DNA of 64,000 nucleotides from Acinetobacter johnsonii CIP 64.6 (GCF_000368045.1 NZ_KB849234.1:267460-331459); one strand, 5' to 3'; positions 34,488 to 44,726 are shown, counted from the stretch's first letter. Translations and numbers: made by a program. Notes: generated by a model from the sequence alone, not told the origin.

Positions 34488-37400
34488 TTAGTCCTCAAGG
34501 CTTTGCTGATGCAAAAATATCGGATGATATAGTTCATAAGAAAACTGCTCGCAGGCATGGGCAAGTAATGCTTTGGCATCCTGCTCTTGTAAAATAAACT
34601 GCCAGTCGCGGTGTGCTTTATTGGCTTCATTTTCAGTCATTGAAAAACCACTAAAGCGACCATCTTCTTCCCACACTTTATAAATGGCGTCCATATCGGC
34701 AATCACCATCTGTCCCTGATCATTCAGTTGCCATTCATGGGTTTTATCTTTCTCTGCAATTTTCAGTAACAAGGCCGCAGGTAAAACCAAAGGCTGAGTC
34801 TGTGCATACTCCCATGCTTTCAACCAAGGTTTAAGCCATTCACGCGCCTGATTTGAACTCACGCCAGTACATAAAATGGTTCGGTCACTAAACACCACGA
34901 TGCGTTGATATTGCTGTCCGCCCTCTCCCAAATTGACATAAGCCAGCCACAGTAAATACTCTAACCAAACTTTGGCACGGCGCTTTGCTCTGGCACTAGA
35001 CGCTTCTACACTGACCCATTTTTCAGCACTGTATTTGGCTAGGGTGACATTGATTTGCAAATGTCCATTCACCTTCCAGACTTGTTGGGTCGTGGCTGTA
35101 GCCTCGCGTGCATAGCGTTGTAAACGTGTCAGCAAGCGCTGCTGCTCAAGCACGCTCATTTGCCAGACCCCATCTTGGACTTTACCAATCGGCAGTTGAT
35201 CCATCAGAAGGTTGGCGTCTGCTTCTGCCTCATGTTGTTGTAAAAAATGACGGATGGCATAACGTCCTAACCCATCGAGGAGTAAAGGTTCTTGCGTTGC
35301 AGGAATCTCTTCTGGTTTTAAGTTTTCCACCCCTAAAGTCTTGAGATACAGTCTTGCAGGGAAAGTAATGTCCTGAATCCACTGCTGACTGTCAAGAACT
35401 TGAATATCTTGCTCTAATTTTGGATAAGGCGTGTTGACCCAACTGCTGCGTTGTCCTGATGCATGTTGCAATTGTTTCGCAACTTGAAACCATTGGTCTT
35501 GAAAACGAATACTGTGCTCAGACTCAAAACCACGCGGATCAAAAGGCAATAAAGGATGAACATGATACAGCGATGCCAACTGTGCAGGGACAGTCACACC
35601 ATGCTGATCAACCGTTGCATTGACACTCTTGCTTTGTGTGTCAGGTTGAACAATAAAGTCCATATGCTGAATCAGTTCTTGCAATACCGTAGACGGATCA
35701 CGGACTTCACCATCGTTGATATCAAAGCCATTATAAAATAACCATAAGTTCTCTTGTGCCAACAACAACGCATCTAGAAAAGCCCCTTGATCATCTTCCA
35801 AACGGGAACGATCCCCCAGTTGTGGCTTCAGCAAGTCCATCAGGTCAAAAGGCAAATGCGCACTGCGGTTGGGAAACTTGCCACTGTCCAAGCCCAACAT
35901 CACGATCAGCTTATACGGCACAGGTCGAATCTGACCAATTTGACTAAACGTGATCTGCCCCGTGGGTTCTGCATAGTCCAATTGCGCTTCTAAAGTCTTT
36001 TGGATTTCTTCTAATACATAAGGCAAAGGTAGACTTAAACTGCGCAGTGCATGATGGTCGTGTTCGTCATAAAAACTCGCCAAGGTCAGCATACGTTCTT
36101 GTTTTTTGACCATCTTATACACTGCGGCCAAAGACTCGACACCTGCGGCTTCAAACTCGCGAATATCTTCCATCAAACGATTCAGCCAAGTTTCCGCCGT
36201 CGTCCGCTGTCCGATTTCATGCGCGATCATCCACTCCGAGCGGTGTTTAAAATCCTGATAAATTTCAATCAAAACACCAATCAACTCAAAATCACTCGAC
36301 TGTACTTGGGCATAGCTCAAGGTCTCATGAAACAGCACATGCTCTGGTACAGCGACGCCTAAAGCCAAACGATCTAAGGCAAACTTCAGACTATAACGAT
36401 AGTCTTCATCCCCTTCAGCCAGACTGCTTTTTAAATGCTCGGCATCCAATCCACGTTTAAAGCCTGCGTTGATCAACAGCTCCTTCATCCGTTCGATCAT
36501 ATTCATGTCTAAGCCATAACGTTGCTGCGTTGCATTTAAACTGAGCCAATCGGCAAAGTCCTCAATACTGAAACGCCCCCGTACCAAGACCATCCGTCCC
36601 AACACAGCACGCCATGCATTTAAGGCATCGAGCTGAGTCACGCCAGCTAGCTTAATCGGCAAATAAATACTGTCTTTACTCAGTTGATGACCCTTTTGCA
36701 AAGCCTCACGCTCATGGGGGGGAGGCGCAAAAACACTGCGAATAAAAGGTTCTAGCTCAGTCAAACTGGGCGTCAACACCAAAATATCGCTTGGACGTCG
36801 CGGTGCATCAGCCGTGCCCTGAGCCAACCAATGCGTCAGTTGATCTTTGAGGACTTCAAGCTGTCTGAGGCTGGAGTGACAGACATGAATCTGTATTGAA
36901 CCATCTTGTTCAGCCAAAGCATACTGATGCTGCATAGGTTCTACCAAATACAGGACATCAGACTGAATTTTACCAAGTAACGTTTCTGGATATTCATCGA
37001 CAAAGATATCGGCCCACACCCCGTCTTCACCTGAAGAAAGGCTGGAAAGTAAAGAGAAATGGTCGCGCGCTTGTTTACCAAATCGGGTCAGTAAAGGATG
37101 GCGAGACTCTCGAGTTTCTGCATTAAAATTGAGGGTAAACTCATCAAAAAACTGCTGAATCTCTGCATCATTGGCATTTGGATTTTTTTCAATAAAACGC
37201 TGCTTCACTCGTGCGTCATAACGCGCTTTCCAGTTGGGATCGACACTGTCCGCCCAGTACTCTTGTGATGGGTTATAGTGAAAAATAAAGATATCGAGAT
37301 ATTGCCCCAATCGATGTAAAAACTCCAATTGCTTTGGCGGTAAATCTAAAACAGTAAACACCACCAACTGCGCAGGCAACTTTTTAAGCGCAGCATCTCG

Positions 37401-38168
37401 GGTCTCGGCTTGATCGAGTAAGTCCCAAAATGCAGTATCAATACGCTGAATTTGTTCAAAGTCGGCATGAAATACCACTTGCCAGAGCCAACGCTGCCAT
37501 GCTTCCAATTCATGCGCTTGATTAAGCTGAAAAGTACTGAGTTCTTGATGGGTTTTAAAGAACATCTGCTCCAAATCGAGCGGCTGGTTTTTGCCCCACG
37601 CTTGTAACCAATTGGTCTGGCAACGGCAACTTTGCGGTGGACAACCTTTGGTGCAATGTCCACGATAATCCATATAAAAACTAAATAACCGTGAAACCTG
37701 CTCCGCGACCCAATACAACATGCTTTGCTTTTTGAGCTGTTTATCGATGCCTTGTTGCAAACGGTCAGCGCTGGCATAGATCCGCTGAATAATCGGATAC
37801 AACGGATGGGCAACCTCTAAAGGATTCAGCTCAGCTTGTATAAATTCTTTTAAGGCTTGGAAGACGCGCCATTTAATAATCAATCGCGGAATATTGGCTT
37901 TACGGACTTCATCTTTTTGATCGACCAAAACCCACTGATAAGCCGACCATTGAAAACCACGAATACGATGATGAAACTGCGTGTTGGCACTGATGCCCTG
38001 CTGCTCCGCCAACTTTTGTGTTAGCCAGGCCTCAACCGCAGGTGAAGGTACAATAAAGTGCTGTGCTTGCAACACTTGAAAGGCATTTTTGGCTGGTTTA
38101 AAGACGGTTTTTTGCATGGCCTGCAACAGAACATCAATACGCTGACTTTGTATTACGTGTATCGCCAT
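34488..38168 (-). CDS. recC: RecBCD gamma subunit RecC
   Basis: RecC splits the DNA strands and recognises Chi. The 1226 residues align with the family by the N-terminal IHVIQSQRIDVLLQAM, the tract CCR-like CPPQSCRCQTNW, the inactive-helicase-like region (ILVLTPSLTELEPFI, then QIRPVPYKLIVMLGLDSGKF) and the C-terminal inactive nuclease domain. I take the ATG at 38168, with GAGG 5 bases upstream; a TTG at 38180 would add four residues. First gene of the recCBD operon. The Acinetobacter Chi sequence cannot be read from the protein. Confidence 0.94.
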   Translation of the reverse strand: MAIHVIQSQRIDVLLQAMQKTVFKPAKNAFQVLQAQHFIVPSPAVEAWLTQKLAEQQGISANTQFHHRIRGFQWSAYQWVLVDQKDEVRKANIPRLIIKWRVFQALKEFIQAELNPLEVAHPLYPIIQRIYASADRLQQGIDKQLKKQSMLYWVAEQVSRLFSFYMDYRGHCTKGCPPQSCRCQTNWLQAWGKNQPLDLEQMFFKTHQELSTFQLNQAHELEAWQRWLWQVVFHADFEQIQRIDTAFWDLLDQAETRDAALKKLPAQLVVFTVLDLPPKQLEFLHRLGQYLDIFIFHYNPSQEYWADSVDPNWKARYDARVKQRFIEKNPNANDAEIQQFFDEFTLNFNAETRESRHPLLTRFGKQARDHFSLLSSLSSGEDGVWADIFVDEYPETLLGKIQSDVLYLVEPMQHQYALAEQDGSIQIHVCHSSLRQLEVLKDQLTHWLAQGTADAPRRPSDILVLTPSLTELEPFIRSVFAPPPHEREALQKGHQLSKDSIYLPIKLAGVTQLDALNAWRAVLGRMVLVRGRFSIEDFADWLSLNATQQRYGLDMNMIERMKELLINAGFKRGLDAEHLKSSLAEGDEDYRYSLKFALDRLALGVAVPEHVLFHETLSYAQVQSSDFELIGVLIEIYQDFKHRSEWMIAHEIGQRTTAETWLNRLMEDIREFEAAGVESLAAVYKMVKKQERMLTLASFYDEHDHHALRSLSLPLPYVLEEIQKTLEAQLDYAEPTGQITFSQIGQIRPVPYKLIVMLGLDSGKFPNRSAHLPFDLMDLLKPQLGDRSRLEDDQGAFLDALLLAQENLWLFYNGFDINDGEVRDPSTVLQELIQHMDFIVQPDTQSKSVNATVDQHGVTVPAQLASLYHVHPLLPFDPRGFESEHSIRFQDQWFQVAKQLQHASGQRSSWVNTPYPKLEQDIQVLDSQQWIQDITFPARLYLKTLGVENLKPEEIPATQEPLLLDGLGRYAIRHFLQQHEAEADANLLMDQLPIGKVQDGVWQMSVLEQQRLLTRLQRYAREATATTQQVWKVNGHLQINVTLAKYSAEKWVSVEASSARAKRRAKVWLEYLLWLAYVNLGEGGQQYQRIVVFSDRTILCTGVSSNQAREWLKPWLKAWEYAQTQPLVLPAALLLKIAEKDKTHEWQLNDQGQMVIADMDAIYKVWEEDGRFSGFSMTENEANKAHRDWQFILQEQDAKALLAHACEQFSYELYHPIFLHQQSLED

Positions 38169-38244
38169 GTTTCCTCTCAAATAACCATCTTATGAAAAAT
38201 CTACAAAAGTACACAGATTATTGACTATACTTCTAGTTCTGTCT

Positions 38245-38262
38245 ATGTCACTTTGATGACAT
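38245..38262. promoter_or_regulatory. Palindrome in the recC / DUF697-like divergent gap
   Basis: ATGTCA-CTTTGA-TGACAT is a perfect 6-bp inverted repeat in the 178-base gap between the divergent recC and the gene at 38347. It could be an operator, but it is short and unsupported. Confidence 0.25.
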
Positions 38263-38346
38263 ATTTCTATTTAAAATTTGCTTTAAAATACGCACTTTAA
38301 GCAAAACTAGAATCAATGTGAATCAGGATATTTTAGGATTTAGAAA

Positions 38347-38889
38347 ATGAAATTAGAGCACATTCCAGAAAAAATTGATCCCTCTTTAAATTTAGAACAA
38401 ATCCGCGAAGAATGTTTGGACTTAGTCAAAAAGCGCGCCTATTTTTCCGCAGGTGCAGCGGTTATTCCAGTCCCTTTCCTTGATGTGGTGATTGATGTGG
38501 GCATATTGTCGCAGTTGATTCCCGAAATTAACGCCCGCTTTGGCCTAACCCCTGAGCAAGTCAGTGTTTACGACCCAGAAACCAAGCAAATACATTGGTC
38601 AGAACTGCGTAAACGTGGCGTGGAGTTCTCTGGACTGGTGGTGGCACGTACAGCCGTGAAGAAATCCCTCAATAACATGGCAGCCAAATACATCACCAAA
38701 CAAGTCACTAAATTCATTCCTCTTGGTGGACAGATGATTGCGGCTAGCTTGGGTTATGTCGTGATGAAAAAAATTGCGGAAACTCATGTGGAAGAGTCGT
38801 ATAAGCTCGCCAAAGGCATTCAACTGAAACAAGCCGCCGAACAAGGTGTTCCTGTTGCAGCGCCAGTGACCCAAATTCCCTTAAGTTAA
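38347..38889 (+). CDS. DUF697-like membrane-associated protein
   Basis: A 180-residue protein with small-residue-rich helices suited to a membrane hairpin: YFSAGAAVIPVPFLDVVIDV at about residue 34 and KFIPLGGQMIAASLGYVVM at about 118. The pattern of an aromatic/Ala tract, V-P-V-P-x-x-D and a second I-P-x-G-G tract is typical of DUF697/YcjF-type proteins, whose function is unknown. There is no GTPase domain or neighbour of the usual DUF697 partner. An AGGA site precedes the ATG. Monocistronic, with its own terminator. Confidence 0.6.
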   Translation: MKLEHIPEKIDPSLNLEQIREECLDLVKKRAYFSAGAAVIPVPFLDVVIDVGILSQLIPEINARFGLTPEQVSVYDPETKQIHWSELRKRGVEFSGLVVARTAVKKSLNNMAAKYITKQVTKFIPLGGQMIAASLGYVVMKKIAETHVEESYKLAKGIQLKQAAEQGVPVAAPVTQIPLS

Positions 38890-38907
38890 AGAACTAAATC
38901 CACCTCT

Positions 38908-38938
38908 ATAAAAAACGGTCAAATGACCGTTTTTTATG
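38908..38938. terminator. Bidirectional terminator between the DUF697-like gene and pap
   Basis: ACGGTC-AAAT-GACCGT with A and T runs on both sides lies between convergent genes ending at 38889 and 38943. Confidence 0.85.
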
Positions 38939-38942
38939 CTTT

Positions 38943-40370
38943 TTAATCTGTGTCGCGATCCGCTTTGAGCTGTTTTAAAATTGCCCTTAAGACTTCAATT
39001 CGGGCCTGTTGTTTATCATTGGTGGAAATAATATACCAAGGCGCATAACCTGTATCGGTATGTGCAAACATATCCGCGGCTGCCTTTAAATAGTCATCCC
39101 ATTTGTCGCGATTGCGCCAATCTTCTTCGGTAATTTTAAAACGTTTATGCGGAGTACTTTCGCGGGCTTTAAACCGCGCTGCTTGTTCATCTTTATCAAT
39201 CGCCAGCCAAAACTTAATCAGCACGGTTTGGCTGTTGCTGAGGTTTTTTTCAAAACGATTGATTTCCGCATAAGCGCGTTGCCACTCTACCTCGGTTGCG
39301 AAGCCTTCTATCCTCTCTACCAAAACGCGTCCATACCACGTCCGATCAAAAATAGTGATGTCATCCGACTGCAATTTGCTCCAAAAACGCCACAGATAAG
39401 GACGGCGTAACTCATATTTTTCAGGTGCTGCAATGGTATGAATTTCATATTCTCGCGGGTCGAGCTTTTTCACAATACGCTTAATCGCCCCCCCTTTACC
39501 CGCAGCATCCATACCTTCAAAAGCGATCACCACTTTACGGTCATCACAGCGCATGGCATCGGCCACTTGTTTGGTGAGTTTTTTCAATTCTGATTTATAG
39601 TTCGCATCCTCAGCTTGAGGGACTTCAAACTGAGTCAGAATATCTGGTATTGGTGCTTGCTGCCATTTTAGCGCGGCCTTTTTTTCATGCTCTGGACAGT
39701 GACGCAGCGCCGTTAAAATCGCTTGTGCAAAATTGTGATTACGCAAATCTTCATCTTCACCATCAATGATTTGCCAGTCGTCAGTGAAGCGCGTACGTAG
39801 TTTTTGCAAAGTGTCGTATTGTTTTTTATTACGCCAGTCTAGCCCATGCAACTTATGCCAATGCACTTCGCTCGGGTCCATCTCATCCAGACGCTTTTGC
39901 AAAGACTTCCACGACAAATCAAACCAGACTTTTAAGACATCTACATTGTTATTTTTTAAGTCCTGCTCAAAAGCCCGCATATTGCTGATGTATTCATCAA
40001 ACAAGGTGTCGTCTAAAGGCTTTGAAGCATGCATGGCCGTAGCCAACAAGTCCCCATACCAGTTACCAAACCACACCATAATTTGCCCTTCGGCAGGTAC
40101 AAATCGGGTATACGGTTGCCAAAAAGGCTGTTTTAGATTAAACAAGTGCGGTGGATCGGCTTTGACATATAAAAAACGAGGATCGACCCATTCGCGCAGC
40201 TGTTTCACCGCTTCGCCTTTACCCGCAAGTTCAATTCCACTGACCAAAATCACCAAACTTTTTGCATTGCTCTGATCACGGGTATTCATCAACGCATATT
40301 GCGCTTCAATTAAGTCCAGTGAAAGCTGTTCTTCGTTCAGCACTGCACTGGCGATCGTTTCTGTATCCAT
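38943..40370 (-). CDS. pap: Polyphosphate:AMP phosphotransferase (two-domain PPK2)
   Basis: This class II PPK2 enzyme uses polyphosphate to phosphorylate AMP to ADP. The 475-residue length matches the enzyme described from Acinetobacter. Two PPK2 domains are visible: the first has LVILVSGIELAGKGEAVKQL (about 42), the second has VVIAFEGMDAAGKGGAIKRI (about 277) and DRTWYGRVLVERIEGF, where the second domain shows the fuller catalytic set. A strong GGAGGGG site precedes the ATG. It reads convergently with the DUF697-like gene. With adenylate kinase the pathway can rebuild ATP from polyphosphate. Confidence 0.93.
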   Translation of the reverse strand: MDTETIASAVLNEEQLSLDLIEAQYALMNTRDQSNAKSLVILVSGIELAGKGEAVKQLREWVDPRFLYVKADPPHLFNLKQPFWQPYTRFVPAEGQIMVWFGNWYGDLLATAMHASKPLDDTLFDEYISNMRAFEQDLKNNNVDVLKVWFDLSWKSLQKRLDEMDPSEVHWHKLHGLDWRNKKQYDTLQKLRTRFTDDWQIIDGEDEDLRNHNFAQAILTALRHCPEHEKKAALKWQQAPIPDILTQFEVPQAEDANYKSELKKLTKQVADAMRCDDRKVVIAFEGMDAAGKGGAIKRIVKKLDPREYEIHTIAAPEKYELRRPYLWRFWSKLQSDDITIFDRTWYGRVLVERIEGFATEVEWQRAYAEINRFEKNLSNSQTVLIKFWLAIDKDEQAARFKARESTPHKRFKITEEDWRNRDKWDDYLKAAADMFAHTDTGYAPWYIISTNDKQQARIEVLRAILKQLKADRDTD

Positions 40371-40565
40371 TGCCCCTCCTTTTTTCTATTTAATCAAATC
40401 ACTAGATCCTAAAAAATGATGATCTAGATGATTTTCACACGCGTCTTTTGACTACTTCTACATCAAACTGACCACAAATAAATAGTTTTTTTGTCACTTT
40501 GTCATAGCGAGTTCCGTCATCACGCACTAAGATTTAGCTATCTTTAAATAGAACTGAGACAGCAA

Positions 40566-41270
40566 ATGTCCAAACTCGCCGCCCTCGATGAGCTTTTAGA
40601 ACAGTATTACCAATTGCATTATCATCAAGATTCGGTGCTCTTCCAACGTTTACAAGATGTGCAAGTCTGGCAAAAACAACGGATGCAGCGCACACATAAC
40701 AAGGCTTTTGCAGAAAAACAAAACCTCTTGATGGCCGAGTATTTTATTAACCGTTTATATGGCGGCCCAGATTTTGACGCTTTGGCAGGACAAATTGCGC
40801 GCTTGAACAAATATGCGCATAAAGCGGAGAAATTAATTCCTGAAAATGCCATTAAAACAGGTACCTCTGGGGTTGAGTTGGCGATTTTGGCGGTGCGACT
40901 AGATGAACAAGTGGCAATGCAATTACTGAAAGATCACCATCCCTATGAAGCCTTAACCGATGATTTGATGCGCCAAGCCTACTTAAAACTAGAACAAGGC
41001 GAAGAACGTTTGAAACAGCTATATTTACTCGATCAATTGGGTAAGAACCTCGATAAATACATGCGCTCTTTTATGGTCTATACCGCTTTTAAGATGTGTA
41101 AAGGGACTGCCAACAAATATAACTTCAATATCATGTATGAATTTATGCAGGATGGCTTTTTGGCCATGAAACCGCTAAAGTCGGCGGAGAAATTTGTGAA
41201 AGACTTTACTGCGGTGGAACGTCAAATTATTGACAAAGTCCATGCGGGGCATTTGTATCCTTTTCAGTAA
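40566..41270 (+). CDS. FFLEELY-motif family protein
   Basis: A 234-residue soluble, mostly helical protein of unknown function. The tract MAEYFINRLYGGPDFDALAGQ near residue 56 corresponds to the F-F-L-E-E-L-Y-G-x-x-D-F signature after which a gamma-proteobacterial family is named. The C-terminal half is rich in L/Q/K and has the pairs MVYTAFKMCKG and GFLAMKPLKSAEKF. No signal or membrane segment. It reads divergently from pap and 123 bases before the ubiE start; a shared function is not indicated. Confidence 0.65.
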   Translation: MSKLAALDELLEQYYQLHYHQDSVLFQRLQDVQVWQKQRMQRTHNKAFAEKQNLLMAEYFINRLYGGPDFDALAGQIARLNKYAHKAEKLIPENAIKTGTSGVELAILAVRLDEQVAMQLLKDHHPYEALTDDLMRQAYLKLEQGEERLKQLYLLDQLGKNLDKYMRSFMVYTAFKMCKGTANKYNFNIMYEFMQDGFLAMKPLKSAEKFVKDFTAVERQIIDKVHAGHLYPFQ

Positions 41271-41437
41271 ACTTCAACAAATGACTTGATAAAAATAAGC
41301 CAACAGCAGCTTTGCTCTGCTGTTTTTCTGTATATTATTCAGCACAATTGCATGATGGTTACTGTACAACGTCCTAGAATCTGTCATCATGCATGCACTG
41401 CAACATTTACCCTATTGCTATGTTAGGAGTGACTCCC

Positions 41438-42382
41438 ATGTCGAATGAAAATCAAACGCCTACCGCTACTCAAGAGTCGGCACAAAACACAGACAAAGTG
41501 AGTCCATTTTTAACTGAACCATTACCCCAAGGCACGGCGCAAGGTCAACAAAAATCATTACAACAACAGTTGACTGATACCCCAGTAACGGGTTCTGTAC
41601 CCAAATACAATCTTCCTCGCGGTGCTAACACAGGTAATGTCGGAAGTACTACACACTTTGGTTACCAGACGGTGAGCAGTGATGACAAAGCCCAAAAAGT
41701 GGCTGAAGTTTTCCACTCGGTTGCCAGTAAATACGACATTATGAATGACTTGATGTCTTTTGGCATTCACCGTCTATGGAAACGCTTTGCGATCAATATG
41801 TCAGGGGTACGTCGTGGTCAACGCGTGCTAGATATTGCTGGCGGGACAGGCGACTTGGCTAAAGTGTTTAGTCGTGAAGTCGGCCCTACTGGTCATGTGG
41901 TACTTTCAGACATTAATGAATCGATGTTGAATGTGGGTCGAGATCGTTTAATCGATGCAGGCTGCACCAATGTTGACTTCGTATTAGCCAATGCTGAAAC
42001 CCTCGATCCATTTGAAGACAACAGCTTTGACCTACTCACGATCTCGTTTGGTCTACGTAATGTGACCGATAAAGATGCAGCACTTGCAGCGATGTACCGC
42101 GTGCTTAAACCAGGTGGTCGCCTACTGGTATTAGAGTTCTCTAAACCTGTGTTTGAACCATTTTCAAAACTGTACGATCTATATTCGTTCACTGCACTGC
42201 CGATCATGGGCAAAATTATTGCCAATGACTCAGAAAGCTATAAATATTTAGCCGAGTCCATTCGTATGCACCCAGACCAACGCACGCTAAAAGGCATGAT
42301 GGAAAATGCAGGCTTCCAAAACTGTGACTATCACAACCTGACAGGCGGTATCGTTGCTGTACACCGTGGTTTTAAACTTTAA
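41438..42382 (+). CDS. ubiE: Ubiquinone/menaquinone C-methyltransferase UbiE
   Basis: UbiE methylates the quinone ring at carbon 2 in ubiquinone synthesis, using S-adenosylmethionine. From the ATG at 41438 the protein has 314 residues. The family core begins [20 protein letters not shown] at about residue 76. The SAM-binding motif is [15 protein letters not shown], and later motifs are [13 protein letters not shown] and [16 protein letters not shown]. About 75 N-terminal residues are polar and Q/T/P-rich with no family match, an extension over E. coli UbiE (251 residues). TAGGAG lies upstream of this start; the open frame from 41393 is less likely. First gene of ubiE-ubiJ-ubiB. Confidence 0.94.
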   Translation: MSNENQTPTATQESAQNTDKVSPFLTEPLPQGTAQGQQKSLQQQLTDTPVTGSVPKYNLPRGANTGNVGSTTHFGYQTVSSDDKAQKVAEVFHSVASKYDIMNDLMSFGIHRLWKRFAINMSGVRRGQRVLDIAGGTGDLAKVFSREVGPTGHVVLSDINESMLNVGRDRLIDAGCTNVDFVLANAETLDPFEDNSFDLLTISFGLRNVTDKDAALAAMYRVLKPGGRLLVLEFSKPVFEPFSKLYDLYSFTALPIMGKIIANDSESYKYLAESIRMHPDQRTLKGMMENAGFQNCDYHNLTGGIVAVHRGFKL

Positions 42383-42405
42383 AATTAAACGTTTAAGGGC
42401 AAATT

Positions 42406-43077
42406 ATGTGGTCGATTCTGGCACTCGGTGCAGTTGAACGATTAATTCATCATGTGATTAATTTGGATACGATCACTCGCATCCAGCTCAATGAACTACA
42501 AGGCAAGATGTTACGTGTGGTGATCGCGTCCCCGCAACTGTCTGTCGATGTGTTCTTTGACCAAGCTAAAGTACGCTTAGAACCTACCGTTACAGGGCAT
42601 AGTGAAACAGCGTCCATTTTCGAACAACGCCCTTTTGACCAAGCTCAATCTCACACCCCAGCAACCGCAACTTTAACGGTGGCCAATGTGGTTGAGCTGC
42701 TCAAGCTATTACTGGCGGATGATGTCGGCAATATCCCGCTCCAAGGCGATTATCACCTTCTGCAAGATATTCAACGGATTATGCAACACGCTGAGCCGGA
42801 CTTGGCTGCGTATTTAAGCCCGTGGATTGGCCCAAGTTTGGCGCATGAATTGGCCAAAATTCAGCTGACACCAAAACACATCAAACAGGCCTTACAAAGT
42901 CATTTGTTTTTTGCTGAAGATGCCTTGAAAGAAGACAGTGGTCTATTTGCCCCGCGTTGGCAAATGGATGATCTGCATCAAGATACCCGCATTTTTAATC
43001 AAAACTTAGATCGTGCCGAAGCCAAAATTCAACAACTTCAAGCACAGATTGACACTCAAGACTCAACTCAAAACTAG
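42406..43077 (+). CDS. ubiJ: Ubiquinone biosynthesis accessory factor UbiJ
   Basis: UbiJ is an SCP2-domain lipid-binding protein that, with UbiK, organises the late ubiquinone enzymes. The 223 residues contain an SCP2-like beta-alpha region (about 10-125, with GKMLRVVIASPQLSVDVFF and LKLLLADDVGNIPLQGDYHL) and a C-terminal helical part ending in a coiled coil (RAEAKIQQLQAQID). Similarity to known UbiJ is low, but gene order ubiE-ubiJ-ubiB and the SCP2 pattern fit. It starts 23 bases after ubiE. Confidence 0.87.
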   Translation: MWSILALGAVERLIHHVINLDTITRIQLNELQGKMLRVVIASPQLSVDVFFDQAKVRLEPTVTGHSETASIFEQRPFDQAQSHTPATATLTVANVVELLKLLLADDVGNIPLQGDYHLLQDIQRIMQHAEPDLAAYLSPWIGPSLAHELAKIQLTPKHIKQALQSHLFFAEDALKEDSGLFAPRWQMDDLHQDTRIFNQNLDRAEAKIQQLQAQIDTQDSTQN

Positions 43078-43089
43078 GTATTTACATAT

Positions 43090-44709
43090 ATGATTCCGCA
43101 CGTTTCACGTTTACTCGAACTTTGGCGCATTGCCGCGCACTATAGACTCGACACGTTGTTTCCTGCGGAAGAATTGCCTGAAAAAGCGCGCCATGCGCTG
43201 GGTGTAATTCGTATGCACCCTGCGGCATGGTCCAGTCGTGAACGAAAAAACCCACTGAAGCTCAAACAAGCTTTAGAGGAAATGGGACCACTGGCGATTA
43301 AAATGGGACAACTGCTGTCTACTCGTCGTGACCTAATTCCACCTGAAGTGTTACAACAACTGGTTTTACTCCAAGACCGTGTCAAACCCTTTGGTTCTGA
43401 TGTGGCAAAAATGCGCATTCAAGACTCACTGAAAGCCGATGTAAACACGCTGTTTGCTCGCTTCGACGAACAACCCTTGGCAGCAGCCTCGATTGCTCAA
43501 GTACATACGGCCGCTTTACATGATGGTCGCGAAGTGGTGGTGAAAGTCACCCGTCCCGCTATTCGTAGTCAAATTTTACAAGACTTTGAAATTTTAGAAT
43601 GGCTAGGTGATTTTCTAGAAAAACGCCTAGAAGCCGCGCGTGCACTGCACTTATCTGAAATTATTCAGGACTATCGTCAAGTCATTTTAAATGAACTGGA
43701 TTTGACCTTAGAAGCCGACAATACCCGTCGTATGCGTCATTACTTTACAGGCTCAAGCATGATGTATGTGCCTGAAGTCTATATGGATAGCAAAGACGTG
43801 ATGGTGGCCGAACGCATTACCGGCGTTCCCATTTCAGACATTGAAACCTTCGAAAAGCTGGGAATGGATCGTAAAGATCTGGCGGAAAAAGGCTTAACCA
43901 TTTTCTTTACCCAAGTCTTCCGTGACAACTTTTTCCATGCCGACATGCATCCGGGCAATGTCTTCGTTGAAACCCTAAACCCAAGCCAACCCCGCTATAT
44001 TGCACTAGACTGTGCCATTATGGGTGAGTTGTCGAAGCATGACCAAATGACCGTGGCACGTATGCTGCTTGCGGTCATGAACAGCGACTTTATGCAACTG
44101 ATTCAAATCGTGCATCAAGCTGGTTGGATTCCACCGGGCACAGACCAAGATGCACTAGCACGTGAAATGCGTCGCACGGTCGGGCCAATGGTGTCCAAAC
44201 CTATGCATGAATTGGACTTCGCGGGCATTTTGATTCAAGTGATGGATATTGCACGACGCTTCCATTTGGAAATTCCACCACAGCTGATGCTGCTGCTTAA
44301 AACCCTCGTGCATGTTGAGGGTTTAGGTACAGACCTTTACCCAGAGCTGGACATTTGGAGTTTGGCAAAGCCAATCCTGACCGATTGGATCAAAGCGCAA
44401 ATGAATCCACAAAAGAACCTAAAAGAGCTGGGACAAAAAATTCCAGATTTACTTTTAGGGGCACAAGACTTCCCAACGCTGTTGGTCGATAGCTTAAATG
44501 GTCTCAAAAACCAATCAGCTTGGCATGCTAAACAGCTCAATGAACTACAAAGCATGCGCCTACAAATGGAGCATCAGCAAAAACGCAGTTGGATTTTTGG
44601 CAGTCTCATGGCCATTTTGCTGTCGATTGCGATTATCTCGCCTTGGTTTATTTCAGTGATTTTAATTGTCCTCACCAGCTTACTGGCGGTATGGCGCGTG
44701 TTTAAATAG
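43090..44709 (+). CDS. ubiB: Ubiquinone biosynthesis ATPase/kinase-like UbiB
   Basis: UbiB is an ADCK-family atypical kinase-like ATPase needed for aerobic ubiquinone synthesis. The 539 residues show the N-terminal KxGQ motif (GPLAIKMGQLLSTRRDLIP, about 71), the Ala-rich nucleotide loop (LAAASIAQVHTAALHDG), the VVVKVTRP lysine, and the metal/catalytic HADMHPGNVF. The C-terminus has two membrane segments (GSLMAILLSIAIISPWF and VILIVLTSLLAVW). It is the last gene of the operon, 12 bases after ubiJ, and is closed by a terminator. Confidence 0.95.
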   Translation: MIPHVSRLLELWRIAAHYRLDTLFPAEELPEKARHALGVIRMHPAAWSSRERKNPLKLKQALEEMGPLAIKMGQLLSTRRDLIPPEVLQQLVLLQDRVKPFGSDVAKMRIQDSLKADVNTLFARFDEQPLAAASIAQVHTAALHDGREVVVKVTRPAIRSQILQDFEILEWLGDFLEKRLEAARALHLSEIIQDYRQVILNELDLTLEADNTRRMRHYFTGSSMMYVPEVYMDSKDVMVAERITGVPISDIETFEKLGMDRKDLAEKGLTIFFTQVFRDNFFHADMHPGNVFVETLNPSQPRYIALDCAIMGELSKHDQMTVARMLLAVMNSDFMQLIQIVHQAGWIPPGTDQDALAREMRRTVGPMVSKPMHELDFAGILIQVMDIARRFHLEIPPQLMLLLKTLVHVEGLGTDLYPELDIWSLAKPILTDWIKAQMNPQKNLKELGQKIPDLLLGAQDFPTLLVDSLNGLKNQSAWHAKQLNELQSMRLQMEHQQKRSWIFGSLMAILLSIAIISPWFISVILIVLTSLLAVWRVFK

Positions 44710-44726
44710 ACGCTTTCTGCTGTATT

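Noticed and set aside
40480..40510. Possible Pho box upstream of pap
   Set aside because: Two TTGTCA-like repeats are present but are 8 bases apart; the PhoB site needs an 11-base period.
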